Assembly: GCA_937924405.1 (NCBI GenBank)
Contig: CALDVW010000084.1
Coordinates: 1-63,288 of the forward strand
Reading direction: 5' to 3'
DNA from: an uncultured Lysobacterales bacterium
Lineage (GTDB): Bacteria; Pseudomonadota; Gammaproteobacteria; Xanthomonadales; SZUA-36
DNA: 63,288 nucleotides
The translations under genes and the position numbers were made by a program. The first letter of the stretch is position 1. Every line of letters begins with the position of its first letter. A model generated the notes under the pieces. It did not search any database. It saw only the letters and a list, made by a program, of their open reading frames with translations, and was not told the origin of the DNA. Positions 9,649-21,380 of the stretch are shown here, in pieces.

Positions 9649-11643
9649 CTACTTCAACACTACCCAGATTGCGAGAATGCCGATCAGGCCGACAATCATC
9701 GCAAAGGCATAATGAAACAGGTAACCGCTTTGCCAGACCCTGACCCGGGCCGCGAGGTTACCGACCAGGCGGGCGGATCCATTGACCAGCCAGCCATCGA
9801 TCAATCCCGCATCGGCCCGCTTCCACAGGCCGTTGCCGATGCTGACTACCTTGCTGACGAATATTTTTTGATACAGCTCGTCGAAATAGAACTTGTTTTC
9901 AAGCAGGCGATGCAGTCCGGGCAGCTTCTGCTGCAATTGGTCGGCAATTGAAGGCCGCAGCCGATAAATGACCGTCGCCAGCACGAAACCGCTGATCATC
10001 AGCCAGAATGGGGCCGTCTGCAGCGCGTGCGTCGCCATGGCTGCGGGGCCGTGAAAATGTTCGCCGACGGCCGCCACGGTATCATTTTGAGGCAGCACCA
10101 CGATGGCGTCCGATAACCAGCCTCCAAAAAGCACCGGCCCAATGGTCAGGTAGCCGATCACGATCGATGGAATCGCCAAAAGGACTAGCGGTATGGTCAC
10201 AACCAGCGGAGATTCATGAGGGCTATGCTGCACGATTCCATCCGGTGGATGGTCTCCGGCGCCCACGTCCACCTGGTAGCGTGGCTGGCCGTGAAATGTC
10301 AGGTACAGCAAACGGAAACTGTAAAACGACGTAATCAGCACACCGAGTAAAATCGCCCAGTAGGCCACGCCCGAACCGAAACGGGTGGAAGCATGGGTAG
10401 CTTCAATAATGATGTCCTTGGAGTAAAAGCCCGACAGGAATGGGAAGCCGATCAATGCGAGCGTGCCCACCCAGGCCGTAATCCACGTAACGGGCATCTG
10501 TTTACGTAAACCACCCATGAATCGCATGTCTTGCTGATGATGCAATGCAATGATGACCGAACCGGCGCACAGGAACAGCAGGGCTTTGAAAAAAGCATGA
10601 GTCATCAGGTGGAAAATGGCGGCGGAATATGCGGAAACCCCTAGGGCAACGGTCATGTAGCCCAATTGTGAAAGAGTCGAGTAGGCGATGACGCGCTTGA
10701 TATCATTCTGAACGATGCCCACCAGCCCCATGGTGAGCGCCGTCACCGCGCCGATCAACATCACGAAACTGAGTGCCGCATCGCTCAGCTCGAACAAAGG
10801 CGACATACGGGCGACCATGAAAATACCTGCGGTCACCATGGTGGCAGCATGGATCAATGCGGAAATAGGCGTCGGGCCCTCCATCGAGTCAGGCAGCCAC
10901 ACGTGTAACGGGGCCTGCGCTGATTTACACATGGCGCCGATGAACAGGCAGATACAGATAACGGTGATCCACTGCCATTCCAAACCGGGAATAATAGCCA
11001 CGGTTTTTCCGGTAATCCCGCCAGCCAGCCCAAACACTTCTGCGTAATCAAGCGTGCCGAAGCAATACAGGACTGCCGCTATTCCCAGTAAAAATCCAAA
11101 GTCACCCACGCGGTTCACCAGGAATGCCTTCAAACCAGCCGAAATAGCAGATTCCCGCTTGAACCAGAAACCGATCAACAGGTATGAAACGAGGCCGACC
11201 GCTTCCCAGCCGAAAAACAGTTGCATGAAGTTGTTCGACATGACCAACATCAACATCGAGAAAGTAAACAGGGCAATGTAGCTGAAAAACCGCTGATAAC
11301 CGGGGTCATCGGCCATGTACCCGATCGTGTAAATGTGCACCATCAGTGACACAAAAGTAACGACGGTCATCATCAGGACACTGAGGTGATCGATCAGGAA
11401 ACCCACTTCGAACCGGATTCCATCAGAAATCATCCACGTATAGATGCTCAAATTCTGAACACCCAGGTCACCGTAAATCTGCAGATACAGTACCCAGGCC
11501 GAGAGAAAGAAGGAAACTGCAACACCCAGGATGGCGGCCCAGTGGGAGCCCGCCCTGCCGACCTGGTTCCTGAGCAGACCGGCAACAACCGCAGCCACCA
11601 GCGGCAATAAAGGAATCAGCAGCAAAATCGTTTTCAGAGACAT
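9649..11643 (-). CDS. nuoL: NADH-quinone oxidoreductase subunit L
   Basis: A 664-residue antiporter-like subunit, the distal proton pump of complex I. Besides the antiporter helices (for example MCKSAQAPLHVWLPDSMEGP and NDIKRVIAYSTLSQLGYM), it has the C-terminal extension expected for the lateral helix HL that clamps NuoM and NuoN, ending in a final hydrophobic helix. The length is close to the usual 610-670. One base separates it from nuoK. Confidence 0.97.
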   Translation of the reverse strand: MSLKTILLLIPLLPLVAAVVAGLLRNQVGRAGSHWAAILGVAVSFFLSAWVLYLQIYGDLGVQNLSIYTWMISDGIRFEVGFLIDHLSVLMMTVVTFVSLMVHIYTIGYMADDPGYQRFFSYIALFTFSMLMLVMSNNFMQLFFGWEAVGLVSYLLIGFWFKRESAISAGLKAFLVNRVGDFGFLLGIAAVLYCFGTLDYAEVFGLAGGITGKTVAIIPGLEWQWITVICICLFIGAMCKSAQAPLHVWLPDSMEGPTPISALIHAATMVTAGIFMVARMSPLFELSDAALSFVMLIGAVTALTMGLVGIVQNDIKRVIAYSTLSQLGYMTVALGVSAYSAAIFHLMTHAFFKALLFLCAGSVIIALHHQQDMRFMGGLRKQMPVTWITAWVGTLALIGFPFLSGFYSKDIIIEATHASTRFGSGVAYWAILLGVLITSFYSFRLLYLTFHGQPRYQVDVGAGDHPPDGIVQHSPHESPLVVTIPLVLLAIPSIVIGYLTIGPVLFGGWLSDAIVVLPQNDTVAAVGEHFHGPAAMATHALQTAPFWLMISGFVLATVIYRLRPSIADQLQQKLPGLHRLLENKFYFDELYQKIFVSKVVSIGNGLWKRADAGLIDGWLVNGSARLVGNLAARVRVWQSGYLFHYAFAMIVGLIGILAIWVVLK

Positions 11644-11644
11644 A

Positions 11645-11950
11645 TCAGCCCTTCAGGTCGTCCAGTTCGGTCACGTTGATCGTTTGGCGGTTGCGGAACA
11701 GAACCACCAGGATCGCGAGCCCGATAGCCGCTTCCGCGGCAGCCACGGTCAATATGAAAAACACGAACACCTGTCCGTCGAGGTTGCCCAGGAAACGCGA
11801 AAAAGCTACGAAGTTCATGTTCACCGCCAGCAGCATCAATTCGATACACATCAGCAGGATGATCACGTTTTTCCGGTTTAGGAATATGCCGGTGACGCTC
11901 AGGCAGAAAAGCAGGGCGCCGAGTGTCAGAAAATGTGCGAGTGTCAACAT
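11645..11950 (-). CDS. nuoK: NADH-quinone oxidoreductase subunit K
   Basis: A 101-residue protein with three transmembrane helices, homologous to MrpC/ND4L. The conserved glutamates of the proton path are in [13 protein letters not shown] (TM2) and [13 protein letters not shown] (TM3). Length and position between nuoJ and nuoL are standard. Confidence 0.97.
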   Translation of the reverse strand: MLTLAHFLTLGALLFCLSVTGIFLNRKNVIILLMCIELMLLAVNMNFVAFSRFLGNLDGQVFVFFILTVAAAEAAIGLAILVVLFRNRQTINVTELDDLKG

Positions 11951-11961
11951 GTCAGCTCTCC

Positions 11962-12576
11962 TCAGCCCCCCTGCCTGGGCTCTGGCTTCATTTTCACCAG
12001 GCGAACACGTTCGTCACGCTGGACCCGGACCTGCAGCGACGGATTCTGGCGATGACCGCCGGAACGCTGCCTGAGCGTCAGGGCGACAGCGGCGATTATG
12101 GCGACCAGCAGAACCACGCCAGCCACCTCGAATGCAAGCAGGTAATTGGTGTACAACCACAACCCCACCTCTTTGGTGTTGTTGTAGGTCTCCGGATTCG
12201 GCGCGGGAATCGGGAACGCAGTTTCATCGAGACTCGCCCGGGACCAAAGCACCATCAGCAGCTCTGCCGCCATCAATACCGCAACCACGATGCCCGCGGG
12301 CAGGTAGCGCATAAACCCCTCCTTGAGAGGCGCCAGGTTAATATCCAGCATCATGACGACGAACAGGAACAGCACCATCACCGCCCCGACGTAGACCAGG
12401 ACCAGGATGATGGCGAGAAACTCCACTTCAAGCAGTATCCATATGGCTGCAGCACTGAAGAACGTCAGCACCAGGCTCAGGGCTGCGTAAACCGGATTGC
12501 GGACCGTGATAACCATCACGGCCGCCCCAAGCATGACCAGCGAGAACGCATAAAAAACAATTTCGTAAATCGGCAT
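11962..12576 (-). CDS. nuoJ: NADH-quinone oxidoreductase subunit J
   Basis: A 204-residue membrane subunit (ND6 type) with five predicted helices. The conserved [18 protein letters not shown] segment contains the pi-bulge helix linked to coupling. The C-terminal 30 residues are hydrophilic and basic. It is the hinge between the Q-module subunits and the antiporter subunits and lies 14 bases after nuoI. Confidence 0.96.
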   Translation of the reverse strand: MPIYEIVFYAFSLVMLGAAVMVITVRNPVYAALSLVLTFFSAAAIWILLEVEFLAIILVLVYVGAVMVLFLFVVMMLDINLAPLKEGFMRYLPAGIVVAVLMAAELLMVLWSRASLDETAFPIPAPNPETYNNTKEVGLWLYTNYLLAFEVAGVVLLVAIIAAVALTLRQRSGGHRQNPSLQVRVQRDERVRLVKMKPEPRQGG

Positions 12577-12590
12577 TGATTCAGCTCCGG

Positions 12591-13079
12591 TCAGCGATAC
12601 GCTGCGTCCTGTTGGCGATTGTCGGCGATACTTTCCTCATAACGGTCTCCGACAGCCAGCAGTTGTTCCTTTGTCATGATGTTTTCACCACGATTCTCTA
12701 AGTGAAATTCGTGAATATCTGTTTCCACGATCGAATCAACCGGACAGGACTCCTCGCAAAAACCGCAATATATGCACTTGAACAGGTCGATTTCGTAGCG
12801 AGTCGTGCGCCGGGTGCCATCATCCCTCTGGGTGGAATCAATGGTGATGGCGAGCGCGGGGCAGACCGCCTCACAGAGTTTGCAGGCGATACAGCGTTCT
12901 TCACCATTAGGATATCGCCTTAGCGCATGCAGACCGCGGAAACGATTCGACTTGGGTGTCTTTTCTTCCGGGTAGTTGATGGTGAACTTGGGCCGGAAAA
13001 AATATTTACCAGTGACGGACAAGCCCTGGAACAGCTCGATCAGCATAAGGCTTTTCAGGTATCGGGTAATGACATTCAT
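12591..13079 (-). CDS. nuoI: NADH-quinone oxidoreductase subunit I
   Basis: A 162-residue peripheral-arm subunit that carries clusters N6a and N6b. Two CxxCxxCxxxCP motifs are visible, [16 protein letters not shown] and [16 protein letters not shown]. The N-terminal amphipathic region (about 1-40) would lie on the membrane surface. It is between nuoH and nuoJ with gaps of 2 and 14 bases. Confidence 0.97.
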   Translation of the reverse strand: MNVITRYLKSLMLIELFQGLSVTGKYFFRPKFTINYPEEKTPKSNRFRGLHALRRYPNGEERCIACKLCEAVCPALAITIDSTQRDDGTRRTTRYEIDLFKCIYCGFCEESCPVDSIVETDIHEFHLENRGENIMTKEQLLAVGDRYEESIADNRQQDAAYR

Positions 13080-13081
13080 GA

Positions 13082-14122
13082 TCAGCTACCCCTCACTACC
13101 AGGCCAAATACGGACATCACGGCCGCAACCATCACCCAGGCGATGGTGATGGGTACAAACACCTTCCAGCCCAGCCGCATGATCTGGTCATAGCGATAGC
13201 GGGGGAAGGTTGCTCGAAACCATAAAAACAGGAACATGAAAAAGACGGTTTTACCCAGGAACCAGAAAATACTGCCCTGGCCCAGCAAGGTATCGCCGAT
13301 CACCGGAACACCTTCGAACGGTGAAAGCCATCCACCGGTAAACAGCAGCGCAGTCAATGCAGAGATCAGGATCATGTTGGCGTATTCGGCCAGGAAAAAC
13401 ACGGCAAAACCCGAGCCAGCGTATTCCACGTGAAAACCCGCAACGATCTCGGATTCACCTTCGGCCACGTCAAATGGGGCCCGGTTGGTTTCCGCCAGTC
13501 CGGAAATAATGTAAATGACGAACAACGGGAGCAGCGGCAGCCAGTACCAGTCAAACACGCCGCCCTGCTGCGCCAATACGATTTCACTGAGATTGAGGGT
13601 TCCGGCCATGATCAGCACTCCGACCAGTGCAAAACCCATGGCGATCTCGTAAGACACCATTTGTGCCGTTGACCGCAGAGCGCCCAGGAAAGCGTATTTG
13701 GAGTTCGATGCCCAGCCGGCAATGATGAGCCCGTAAACCCCCAGCGAGGACATTGCCAACAGGTACAGGAGACCTGCGTTGATGTCGGCAATCACGGCCC
13801 AGTCGTCAAACGGAATGACAGCCCAGGCCGCAAACGCGGGCGCCAGCGCCAATACCGGGGCCAACAGGAAAAGAAACTTGTTGGCGTTTTCCGGCAGGAT
13901 GATTTCTTTCAGCAAAAGCTTGAACACGTCAGCGAATGGCTGTGCCAGTCCAAGCGGTCCGATCCGGTTCGGCCCTCTGCGAATCTGCATGTAGCCAATG
14001 ACTTTGCGTTCGAAGAAAGTGTAATAGGCAACGGCCAGAATCAGCGGCACGACGACCGCGACAATTTTCAATACCAGGATGATCATGTACATCAGCTGGT
14101 CGTAAAAGGTTTCAGGCATCAT
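13082..14122 (-). CDS. nuoH: NADH-quinone oxidoreductase subunit H
   Basis: A 346-residue ND1-type membrane subunit with eight predicted helices, which forms the quinone-entry tunnel with NuoB and NuoD. Signatures include [20 protein letters not shown] near the N-terminus and the loop [20 protein letters not shown] that couples quinone chemistry to proton movement. Its start overlaps the nuoG stop by four bases (ATGA). Confidence 0.97.
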   Translation of the reverse strand: MMPETFYDQLMYMIILVLKIVAVVVPLILAVAYYTFFERKVIGYMQIRRGPNRIGPLGLAQPFADVFKLLLKEIILPENANKFLFLLAPVLALAPAFAAWAVIPFDDWAVIADINAGLLYLLAMSSLGVYGLIIAGWASNSKYAFLGALRSTAQMVSYEIAMGFALVGVLIMAGTLNLSEIVLAQQGGVFDWYWLPLLPLFVIYIISGLAETNRAPFDVAEGESEIVAGFHVEYAGSGFAVFFLAEYANMILISALTALLFTGGWLSPFEGVPVIGDTLLGQGSIFWFLGKTVFFMFLFLWFRATFPRYRYDQIMRLGWKVFVPITIAWVMVAAVMSVFGLVVRGS

Positions 14123-16506
14123 GCCACCTCCACGGTCACGACCGCGACCGCGTGCCCCAGTTCACGGGTGGCGCAGGTGGCGCTACGCAGCCAGGCGCCA
14201 CCTTCAGGTACGCGAGCACTGATGTTCACGTCGATTTCGGCGGTATGCTCACCCTGCCCCACGCGCGCTGTTGCGCCCTCCGACAGGCCAAGGCGCTCTG
14301 CATCGGCCGGGTTGAGCCCCAGGAACATGCTTTGCGCCTGTTTCGTTTGTTGCAGGGAAGAAGATCTCCTGCACAGCGCATCGACGGAGTACATGGGCAG
14401 TTCGCCGATGCGATACAGCCCGTTCCCGTAATCCACCGCGGGTAAATCCGGTTCGGCAGCCGGACTTCTGTCGTCCCTGCCTGTTTCATTCATTTCGGCT
14501 CTTACATCCCCGATATCAACCTGGTCGAACCCTTGTATTCCCAGTTCTCCGCCCAGCCTTCTCAGAATCTTCCAGCCGGGCCGTGAATCACCCTTCAGCT
14601 TGGCCGCAGCAGAAAAACTTACCGTGTCACCGTCCAGGTTGATCATGCTTCCTTCCGATTCGGCGAAGGGCGCCAATGGAAGGATAACGTCCGAGATTTC
14701 CCGCAGGCTACCCGTGGCGTAGGCGGCAATTGAAATGACCTTGCCTGCTCCAGCCAGCGTATTCATCACCCGCGCCGGATTATCGATGTCGTATTCCGGT
14801 TCTATGCCCCAGAGAAGGTAGCACTTTAGTGGATCATTCAGCATCTGGGTCACGTTCAGGCCAGCCGCCGTGTCCGGGCCTTCGGAACCACGATGAGGAA
14901 CCGCTCCGGCGTGCCAGGCACCCGCAGAATTTCCTCCGTGCGCAAGAACATTGAACGCGCAGCGAGTCGCATTGGCAATGTATCCGGCCAGGGCACGAAG
15001 CCAGGACGCGCCGGGATGGCTCATTGCAAACTGACCCAGTAGGACCAGGCCGGAATCTGCATCCTTCAGCCGGGCCGCGAGTTCGTCATGACGCTCGCCG
15101 GGCTCCGCCTGGTCCAGCGCCGGTCGCAGGTACGGGGGAGCAGAATCGCCGCTTGCCTTTTCAACCGCGGCAGCCAGCGCAGCCAGTTCCGCCACCATTT
15201 CCTGCGGCGGTACGACAGCATCCAGACTGGTATCGAATGTAAACGGCCAATCCAGCGGGTTAATCACGGAAACTTTTGCACCACCCCGCCACGCTTTGCG
15301 GATTCGGTGACCGATGATGGGCGCTTCCTCGCGCGGGTTACTTCCTACCAGGAGCACAGCACTGCATTCGTCGATGGCGGCCATTTTCATCTCGAAAACG
15401 GGGCCCGACGGGCGCGCTGAATCATCCGATAAATCCTGTTCGCGAAGGCGATGGTCAATATTATTGCAGCCCAGCTGGCGGGCCAGCTTCTGGGCCAGGT
15501 AATACTCTTCCGAAGCCGCCGAGGGAGACAACAATACGCCCATTTGCTGCGGACCGTCCGCTTCCAGGCTGGTACGAATGATGCCGGCGACCGTTTCAAA
15601 AGCTTCACTCCAGGAAACGGACTTCCAGTCCCCGTTTTCCTTGACCTGGGGTGTCAGCACCCGGTCGTCGCTGTTCAGGCCCAAATGGCTATAGCGGTCA
15701 CGATCGGACAACCAGGTTTCATTGGCGGTTTCATTTTCGCGCGGCACGCAGCGCAGAACTTCACCCCTTCTGGTGTGATAATAAAGGCTGGAACCAACGC
15801 TATCGTGCATCGCCACAGATGGCCTTGCCATCAGTTCCCAGGCCCTTGCAGCGAAACGGAATGGCTTGTTGGTCAGTGCGCCAACCGGGCACAAGTCAAT
15901 GATATTGCCGGACATTTCAGAATCGATGCTATTTTCGACACAGGTGCCGATTTCTACTCGATCACCCCTGCCCGCACCTCCCATTTCGCTGGTTCCGGCA
16001 ATTTCCTCGAGGAAACGGACACAGCGTGTGCAATGAATGCAGCGGGTCATCTCCGTTTGTACCAACGGCCCCACGTTTTTATCTTTTACCACACGCTTGC
16101 GTTCGGTAAACCGCGAAACCGACCGGCCATAACCCATGGCCTGGTCCTGTAATTCGCATTCTCCACCCTGGTCGCAAATCGGACAATCCAGCGGGTGATT
16201 GATCAGCAGAAACTCCATCACACCGTGCTGGGCATCCATTGCCCGGCGTGAATCGGTGTAAACCTTCATGCCCTCCATGACCGGTGTGGCACAGGCCGGC
16301 ACCGGCTTGGGCATTTTCTCGACGTCCACGAGACACATACGGCAATTGGCCGCAATGCTCAATTTCGGGTGGTAGCAAAACCGGGGGATTTCAATCCCGG
16401 CCCGGTCCGTTGACTCAATGATCATTGAGCCTTTCGGCGCCTGCATGGCGATGCCGTCGACTTCGATATTGACCATGTCCACGGCCTGTTCCACTTCAGC
16501 GCTCAT
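14119..16506 (-). CDS. nuoG: NADH-quinone oxidoreductase subunit G
   Basis: A 795-residue iron-sulfur subunit of the NADH module. The N-terminal [2Fe-2S] N1b region ([15 protein letters not shown]), the HxxxCxxCxxxxxC N5 region ([17 protein letters not shown]) and the N4 CIHCTRC segment are visible, followed by a molybdopterin-oxidoreductase-like fold without cofactor function. It is shorter than E. coli NuoG (about 908). It overlaps nuoF by four bases. Confidence 0.96.
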   Translation of the reverse strand: MSAEVEQAVDMVNIEVDGIAMQAPKGSMIIESTDRAGIEIPRFCYHPKLSIAANCRMCLVDVEKMPKPVPACATPVMEGMKVYTDSRRAMDAQHGVMEFLLINHPLDCPICDQGGECELQDQAMGYGRSVSRFTERKRVVKDKNVGPLVQTEMTRCIHCTRCVRFLEEIAGTSEMGGAGRGDRVEIGTCVENSIDSEMSGNIIDLCPVGALTNKPFRFAARAWELMARPSVAMHDSVGSSLYYHTRRGEVLRCVPRENETANETWLSDRDRYSHLGLNSDDRVLTPQVKENGDWKSVSWSEAFETVAGIIRTSLEADGPQQMGVLLSPSAASEEYYLAQKLARQLGCNNIDHRLREQDLSDDSARPSGPVFEMKMAAIDECSAVLLVGSNPREEAPIIGHRIRKAWRGGAKVSVINPLDWPFTFDTSLDAVVPPQEMVAELAALAAAVEKASGDSAPPYLRPALDQAEPGERHDELAARLKDADSGLVLLGQFAMSHPGASWLRALAGYIANATRCAFNVLAHGGNSAGAWHAGAVPHRGSEGPDTAAGLNVTQMLNDPLKCYLLWGIEPEYDIDNPARVMNTLAGAGKVISIAAYATGSLREISDVILPLAPFAESEGSMINLDGDTVSFSAAAKLKGDSRPGWKILRRLGGELGIQGFDQVDIGDVRAEMNETGRDDRSPAAEPDLPAVDYGNGLYRIGELPMYSVDALCRRSSSLQQTKQAQSMFLGLNPADAERLGLSEGATARVGQGEHTAEIDVNISARVPEGGAWLRSATCATRELGHAVAVVTVEVA

Positions 16507-17798
16507 GCGGCAAGCCCCTGTTGCTCTGCGACCATAGAGCGGCCGTTCTTCACGTAATATTCGAATTCATCCCAGTAATGCCGGAGAAAACCCTGGACCG
16601 GCCAGGCGGCGGCCTCGCCAAAAGCGCAAATCGTGTGGCCCTCGATCTGGCCTGCCGCCGAACGCAATAATTCCAGGTCGCCCTCGCGACCGTCCCCGGC
16701 AACGATTCTCATCAGCATGCGGTGCATCCAGCCGGTGCCTTCCCGGCAAGGCGTGCACTGGCCACAGGATTCCATGTGATAAAACTGCGCGATGCGCTCG
16801 CAGGCTTTAACCATGCAGGTTGTCTCGTCCATGACGATAACCGCACCAGAGCCCAGACCTGATCCCACTTTGCTCAGGGAATCGAAATCCATGGTGCAAT
16901 CCATGATCACATCGGCCGGCAATACCGGCATAGAAGAACCACCCGGAATGACGGCTTTCAATTGCCTGCCTTCACGCATACCGCCCGCAGTTTCAAGCAA
17001 CTCTGAAAAGGGAGTCCCCAACGGAATTTCATAGTTACCGGGATTTGCAACGTGCCCGGATACCGAGAAGCATTTTGGCCCGCCGTTATTGGGCTTGCCG
17101 ATCTGCAGGAACCAGCTGGCCCCGTTTCTCATGATGGCAGGCACAGAGGCGAGTGTTTCGGTGTTGTTTATCGTGCTTGGCATCCCATACAGCCCGAAAT
17201 TGGCGGGAAACGGGGGTTTGAAGCGTGGCTGGCCTTTCTTGCCTTCCAGCGACTCCATCAGCGCTGTTTCTTCACCGCAGATGTAAGCGCCCGCGCCAAG
17301 AGCGCTGTATATGTCCATGTCGATGCCGGAGCCCTTGATATTCCTGCCCAGCAGGCCCGCTTCATAAGCTTCCTTCAAAGCTTCCTCGAAACGTTCGAAT
17401 GGCTCGTGGTGGAACTCGCCACGCAAATAGTTGTAACCGACGGTTGCGCCCATGGCGTAGCCCGCAATCGCCATCCCTTCAATCACTGCATGGGGGTTGA
17501 AGCGCAGGATATCCCGATCGTGACAGGTACCCGGCTCGGACTCGTCCGAGTTGCACAGGATATATTTTTGCATCGGCGCCGATCGTGGCATGAAGCTCCA
17601 CTTGAGCCCGGTGGGGAATCCGGCTCCGCCGCGGCCTCTCAGCGCGGAATCCTTGACCGCATCAAGGATGTCTTCGGGCGGGGTTTTTTCCTCGAGTATT
17701 TTTCGCCAGGCCTGGTAACCCTCGACAGAAAGATAGGTATCCATCGACCAGGGCTGGTCAGCGTGCAATGTTGTGAATACGACGTTGTGATCAGCCAT
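16503..17798 (-). CDS. nuoF: NADH-quinone oxidoreductase subunit F
   Basis: A 431-residue flavoprotein that oxidises NADH through FMN. The nucleotide-binding [16 protein letters not shown] lies near residues 54-69, the FMN region with [14 protein letters not shown] is central, and the N3 [4Fe-4S] ligands are in [15 protein letters not shown] plus a later Cys ([10 protein letters not shown]). It is flanked by nuoE (6 bases) and nuoG (4-base overlap). Confidence 0.97.
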   Translation of the reverse strand: MADHNVVFTTLHADQPWSMDTYLSVEGYQAWRKILEEKTPPEDILDAVKDSALRGRGGAGFPTGLKWSFMPRSAPMQKYILCNSDESEPGTCHDRDILRFNPHAVIEGMAIAGYAMGATVGYNYLRGEFHHEPFERFEEALKEAYEAGLLGRNIKGSGIDMDIYSALGAGAYICGEETALMESLEGKKGQPRFKPPFPANFGLYGMPSTINNTETLASVPAIMRNGASWFLQIGKPNNGGPKCFSVSGHVANPGNYEIPLGTPFSELLETAGGMREGRQLKAVIPGGSSMPVLPADVIMDCTMDFDSLSKVGSGLGSGAVIVMDETTCMVKACERIAQFYHMESCGQCTPCREGTGWMHRMLMRIVAGDGREGDLELLRSAAGQIEGHTICAFGEAAAWPVQGFLRHYWDEFEYYVKNGRSMVAEQQGLAA

Positions 17799-17804
17799 AC
17801 TGTT

Positions 17805-18320
17805 CTACTCCAGACCGTCCAGGATGGCGTCCAGTTTCTCGATGTCCAGCTGCTCGTGATAATGCCCGTCAATGACGGCCATCGGGGCGCCACAACAACC
17901 GGCCAGGCATTCCTCTTCCCGGACCAGGGTGATGCGCCCGTCGGCCGTGGTTTCACCGAGTTTCACACCGAGTTTATTCTCCGCGTGCTCCAGCATGCTT
18001 TCAGCGCCGTTGAGCCAGCAGGAGATATTGGTGCAGATATTGACTTTGTGGCGCCCGACCGGATCGGTGAAAAACATGGAATAGAAAGAAACCACCTCGT
18101 GAGCCCAAACAGGAGGAACGTCGAGATACTCCGCGACAGATTCGGCCAGTTCTGGTGTAATCCAGCCGCCGTTCTGGTCCTGAGCCGCGATCAGCGACTG
18201 GATCAATGCGGAGCGTTTCTTGTCGCTTGGAAATTTCGCAACCCAATGATCAATGGTCTTGCGGGTTTGCTCGGTCAACATGACGCCACCCCTGTTTTTC
18301 GTTTCCATAGTCAGGGCCAT
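17805..18320 (-). CDS. nuoE: NADH-quinone oxidoreductase subunit E
   Basis: A 171-residue thioredoxin-like [2Fe-2S] (N1a) subunit. The cluster cysteines are in NICTNISCWLNGA and EEECLAGCCGAPMA. An N-terminal helical bundle precedes the ferredoxin-like fold. The start shares a base with the nuoD stop region at 18320, consistent with tight coupling within the operon. Confidence 0.96.
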   Translation of the reverse strand: MALTMETKNRGGVMLTEQTRKTIDHWVAKFPSDKKRSALIQSLIAAQDQNGGWITPELAESVAEYLDVPPVWAHEVVSFYSMFFTDPVGRHKVNICTNISCWLNGAESMLEHAENKLGVKLGETTADGRITLVREEECLAGCCGAPMAVIDGHYHEQLDIEKLDAILDGLE

Positions 18321-19573
18321 CAGCGGTCCACCTCTCCGAATACCAGGTCCAACGTACTGATAATGGCCACGGTGTCCGCCAGCATATGTCCCCTGGCCAT
18401 TTCGTTGATGCCGGAAAGGTGGGCAAAACCCGGGGCGCGGAAATGCACGCGGAAAGGTTTATTGGCCCCGTCCGAAACCAGGTAACATCCGAATTCGCCC
18501 TTCGGCGCTTCCACCGCAGCATAGGTTTCACCTTCGGGCACGCAGTAGCCCTCAGTGAACAGTTTGAAATGATGGATCAGCGCTTCCATATCGTCTTTCA
18601 TTTCTTCGCGTGTCGGGGGGATGACCTTGAAATTTTTCAACATGACATGGCCGGGATTTTTTTTGAGCCAGTCCACGCACTGCAATATGATTTTTGCGGA
18701 TTGGCGCATTTCTTCCACCCGCACCAGATAGCGGTCGTAACAATCACCACCCACGCCAACTGGTATGTCGAAATCGACCTGGTCGTACATGGCGTAGGGT
18801 TGCTTTTTGCGTAAGTCCCACTCCACGCCAGAACCACGCAGCATCACGCCCGAGCACCCCATCTGCAGGGCTTTCTCCGGTGTCAGTACACCAATGCCAA
18901 CGGTGCGCTGTTTCCAGATCCTGTTGTCGGTGAGCAACGTTTCGTATTCGTCGATTTTATCCGGGACATCCACTGCAAAGGCTTCGATGAAATCCAGTAA
19001 CGAACCTTCGCGCCATTCATTCCGGCGCTTAAGGCTTTTACCCTTGGTCCAGCGGGTTTCCTTGTAAGGCGCCATGTGGTCAGGCAGGTCACGATAAACA
19101 CCACCGGGCCGATAGTAGCCGGCGTGCATGCGAGCACCGGAAACCGCTTCATACATATCCATGACCATCTCGCGCTCGCGGAATGCATACAGGAAAACCG
19201 TCATGGCGCCGAGATCGATACCGCAGGAGGCGATCCACAGCAGATGGTTTGAAAATCGGGTAATCTCGTCAAACATGGTGCGGATGTATTGGGCCCGCGG
19301 TGGCGGTTCTATTCCCAGCAATTGTTCGATCGCGCGAACATAGGCATGCTCGTTACACATCATTGACATGTAATCGAGCCGGTCCAGATAGCCGATGGAC
19401 TGGTTGAATGGTTTGCTTTCAGCCAGTTTTTCGGTTGCGCGGTGCAGCAACCCAACGTGGGGATCAGCACGGACGACGGTCTCGCCATCCATTTCCAGTA
19501 CCAGGCGCAAAACGCCGTGCGCCGCAGGATGCTGAGGCCCGAAATTCATTGTGTAATTGCGTATTTCGGCCAT
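18320..19573 (-). CDS. nuoD: NADH-quinone oxidoreductase subunit D
   Basis: A 417-residue 49-kDa-type subunit that forms the quinone site. The N-terminal [22 protein letters not shown] carries the conserved histidine hairpin, and the C-terminus ends in the typical LVFGEVDR. It is a separate gene here, unlike the nuoCD fusion of E. coli. Only one base separates it from nuoC. Confidence 0.97.
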   Translation of the reverse strand: MAEIRNYTMNFGPQHPAAHGVLRLVLEMDGETVVRADPHVGLLHRATEKLAESKPFNQSIGYLDRLDYMSMMCNEHAYVRAIEQLLGIEPPPRAQYIRTMFDEITRFSNHLLWIASCGIDLGAMTVFLYAFREREMVMDMYEAVSGARMHAGYYRPGGVYRDLPDHMAPYKETRWTKGKSLKRRNEWREGSLLDFIEAFAVDVPDKIDEYETLLTDNRIWKQRTVGIGVLTPEKALQMGCSGVMLRGSGVEWDLRKKQPYAMYDQVDFDIPVGVGGDCYDRYLVRVEEMRQSAKIILQCVDWLKKNPGHVMLKNFKVIPPTREEMKDDMEALIHHFKLFTEGYCVPEGETYAAVEAPKGEFGCYLVSDGANKPFRVHFRAPGFAHLSGINEMARGHMLADTVAIISTLDLVFGEVDR

Positions 19574-19574
19574 T

Positions 19575-20345
19575 TCAGCTTTTCCGCCCGTTTGCAGCCG
19601 TGTCTTCAGCGGCTATCTGTTCGGCCCTGGCATCTGCGGCCTGATCAACTTCGTCGGTCTTGTACCGGGAGTCATCGCGCAACACCCTGGGTACGCCCAC
19701 CCGGGGTTCGATTTGCACCGGCTCATAGACAACGCGCTTTTTCTGGCTGTCGTAGCGCACCTCGACATTTCCAATCAGGGGAAAATCCTTGCGGAAGGGG
19801 TGGCCGGTAAAACCGTAATCCGTCATGATTCTGCGCAAATCCGGATGGCCTTCGAAGATGATTCCGAACAGGTCGAATGCTTCGCGCTCGTACCAGTTGG
19901 CTGAACTCCATATCTCGACCAGTGATGGAACGATGGGCATGCCTTCATCCGGGGCATGGCAGCGGATTCTGAGCCGGCGGTTATGCCTGAACGACAGAAG
20001 ATGGACTACCACACCGAAACGCTGCTTCACGTTCCTGGCTTCCGGCCGCCCCGCCCAGTCGAACCGACCCGGACCCATACCCTCCACGGCCCGGCCAAAA
20101 CCATCGGTGCTGGCATCCGTCGTATCCCATTCGGACTGACCGTAGCTGAGATAATCAAGACCGCAAAGATCGGTCAGTTGTTCGTAACTGAAGTCTTCCT
20201 CGTCCCGCAGAGCCCGGCAGACTTCCAGCCAGGCGTCGGTATCAACTTCCAATGTTACGATGCCTGAAAAAGTCTCGCCCACCGCTACGCGGTCGCCGAA
20301 CCGGTCCCTGAACATTTCTGATATGGCTTTGGGTGTGGCGCTCAT
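19575..20345 (-). CDS. nuoC: NADH-quinone oxidoreductase subunit C
   Basis: A 256-residue 30-kDa-type subunit of the Q module. The signature [21 protein letters not shown] is visible as [20 protein letters not shown], followed by [14 protein letters not shown]. The ATG at 20343-20345 is preferred because AGAGG precedes it and it begins after the nuoB stop at 20350; a longer frame would overlap nuoB. The C-terminal tail is charged and variable. Confidence 0.95.
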   Translation of the reverse strand: MSATPKAISEMFRDRFGDRVAVGETFSGIVTLEVDTDAWLEVCRALRDEEDFSYEQLTDLCGLDYLSYGQSEWDTTDASTDGFGRAVEGMGPGRFDWAGRPEARNVKQRFGVVVHLLSFRHNRRLRIRCHAPDEGMPIVPSLVEIWSSANWYEREAFDLFGIIFEGHPDLRRIMTDYGFTGHPFRKDFPLIGNVEVRYDSQKKRVVYEPVQIEPRVGVPRVLRDDSRYKTDEVDQAADARAEQIAAEDTAANGRKS

Positions 20346-20349
20346 GCCT

Positions 20350-20883
20350 CTACCTGGCGATTGTGGTTTCACGGCGAATTTTCGCCTGCAACTGAAGAAT
20401 GCCGTAGATCAATGCTTCAGCCGTTGGCGGACAACCCGGTACGTAAACATCGACGGGTACCACACGGTCACAACCCCGGGTCACGGAATACGCATAATGG
20501 TAGTAACCACCGCCGTTGGCGCAGGAACCCATGGAAATGACCCATTTTGGATTGGACATCTGGTCGTAAACCTTGCGAAATGCCGGCGCCATCTTGTTGG
20601 TTAGCGTTCCGGCGACAATCATGACATCGGATTGCCTGGGGCTGGGGCGGAAAATCACTCCGAACCGATCCAGGTCATAACGTGCCGCTCCAGCCTGCAT
20701 CATCTCTACGGCACAGCAGGCGAGCCCGAAAGTCATCGGCCACATGGATCCCGTGCGCGCCCAGTTCAGCAGAGCATCCAGCGAGGTTGTGACCATTCCG
20801 CGGTCCAGCAGGGGATTGGCGTCGGCGTTGGGACGAAGGATATCGTCAACGGAGTCCAACGGGACCGGATTGATCATTCCCAT
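20350..20883 (-). CDS. nuoB: NADH-quinone oxidoreductase subunit B
   Basis: A 177-residue subunit that carries the terminal cluster N2, the direct electron donor to quinone. The tandem cysteines of CCAVEMM and the [20 protein letters not shown] and YVPGCPP motifs supply the ligands. Its start overlaps the end of nuoA by ten bases. Confidence 0.97.
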   Translation of the reverse strand: MGMINPVPLDSVDDILRPNADANPLLDRGMVTTSLDALLNWARTGSMWPMTFGLACCAVEMMQAGAARYDLDRFGVIFRPSPRQSDVMIVAGTLTNKMAPAFRKVYDQMSNPKWVISMGSCANGGGYYHYAYSVTRGCDRVVPVDVYVPGCPPTAEALIYGILQLQAKIRRETTIAR

Positions 20884-21230
20884 TCGAGGGCTCCTTTCTT
20901 CCAGACGAAGAAGAACCCGATAACGAGTTCAACGACAAAGATGGTCATCGCTACCAGGCCGAATACCCCGAGTTGGTCGAGCACCAGAGCCCAGGGTATG
21001 AAAAATGCAATTTCGAGATCGAAGATAATGAAAAGAATGGCGACGAGGTAGTAGCGGACGTCAAATTTTGAACGGGTGTCTTCGAAGGCCTCGAAGCCAC
21101 ACTCATAAGGGGAATTTTTTTCACCATCCGGTGCACTGGGGCCAAGAATCCCACCGGTAACCAACAGAATGATACCCAACGCGACGGATATCACGAGAAA
21201 GATCAGAATCGGAAAATATTCCGCGAGCAT
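20874..21230 (-). CDS. nuoA: NADH-quinone oxidoreductase subunit A
   Basis: A 118-residue ND3-type subunit with three transmembrane helices. The conserved loop [20 protein letters not shown] and the acidic helix [12 protein letters not shown] are present. It is the first gene of the nuo operon and lies 48 bases after tRNA-Leu. A small hairpin GGCGG-ATTG-CCGCC lies between the tRNA and this gene but has no T tract. Confidence 0.96.
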   Translation of the reverse strand: MLAEYFPILIFLVISVALGIILLVTGGILGPSAPDGEKNSPYECGFEAFEDTRSKFDVRYYLVAILFIIFDLEIAFFIPWALVLDQLGVFGLVAMTIFVVELVIGFFFVWKKGALEWE

Positions 21231-21278
21231 GCTCGTCTCTCTTTTTTACATAACGGCGGCAATCCGCCGAATTCTAAA

Positions 21279-21363
21279 TGGTGCCCAAGGCCGGACTCGA
21301 ACCGGCACGGCTTTCGCCACTACCCCCTCAAGATAGCGTGTCTACCAATTCCACCACTTGGGC
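21279..21363 (-). tRNA. tRNA-Leu (GAG)
   Basis: An 85-base class II tRNA with encoded CCA. The acceptor GCCCAAG pairs with CTTGGGC, the anticodon arm is CTATC-TTGAGGG-GGTAG (anticodon GAG), and a long variable arm (GTGGCGAAAGCC region) is present. It lies 17 bases after secG, the same neighbour as leuU in E. coli, so it is probably processed from the secG transcript. Confidence 0.96.
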
Positions 21364-21380
21364 TGATAATTCAACCGCGC

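Noticed and set aside
17052..18485. 477-codon open frame antisense to nuoF, nuoE and nuoD
   Set aside because: It lies wholly opposite three certain complex I genes and its protein has no recognisable features; long antisense frames are common in GC-rich coding DNA.
21240..21270. Hairpin between tRNA-Leu and nuoA as a terminator
   Set aside because: The five-pair stem has no T tract after it on the minus strand.
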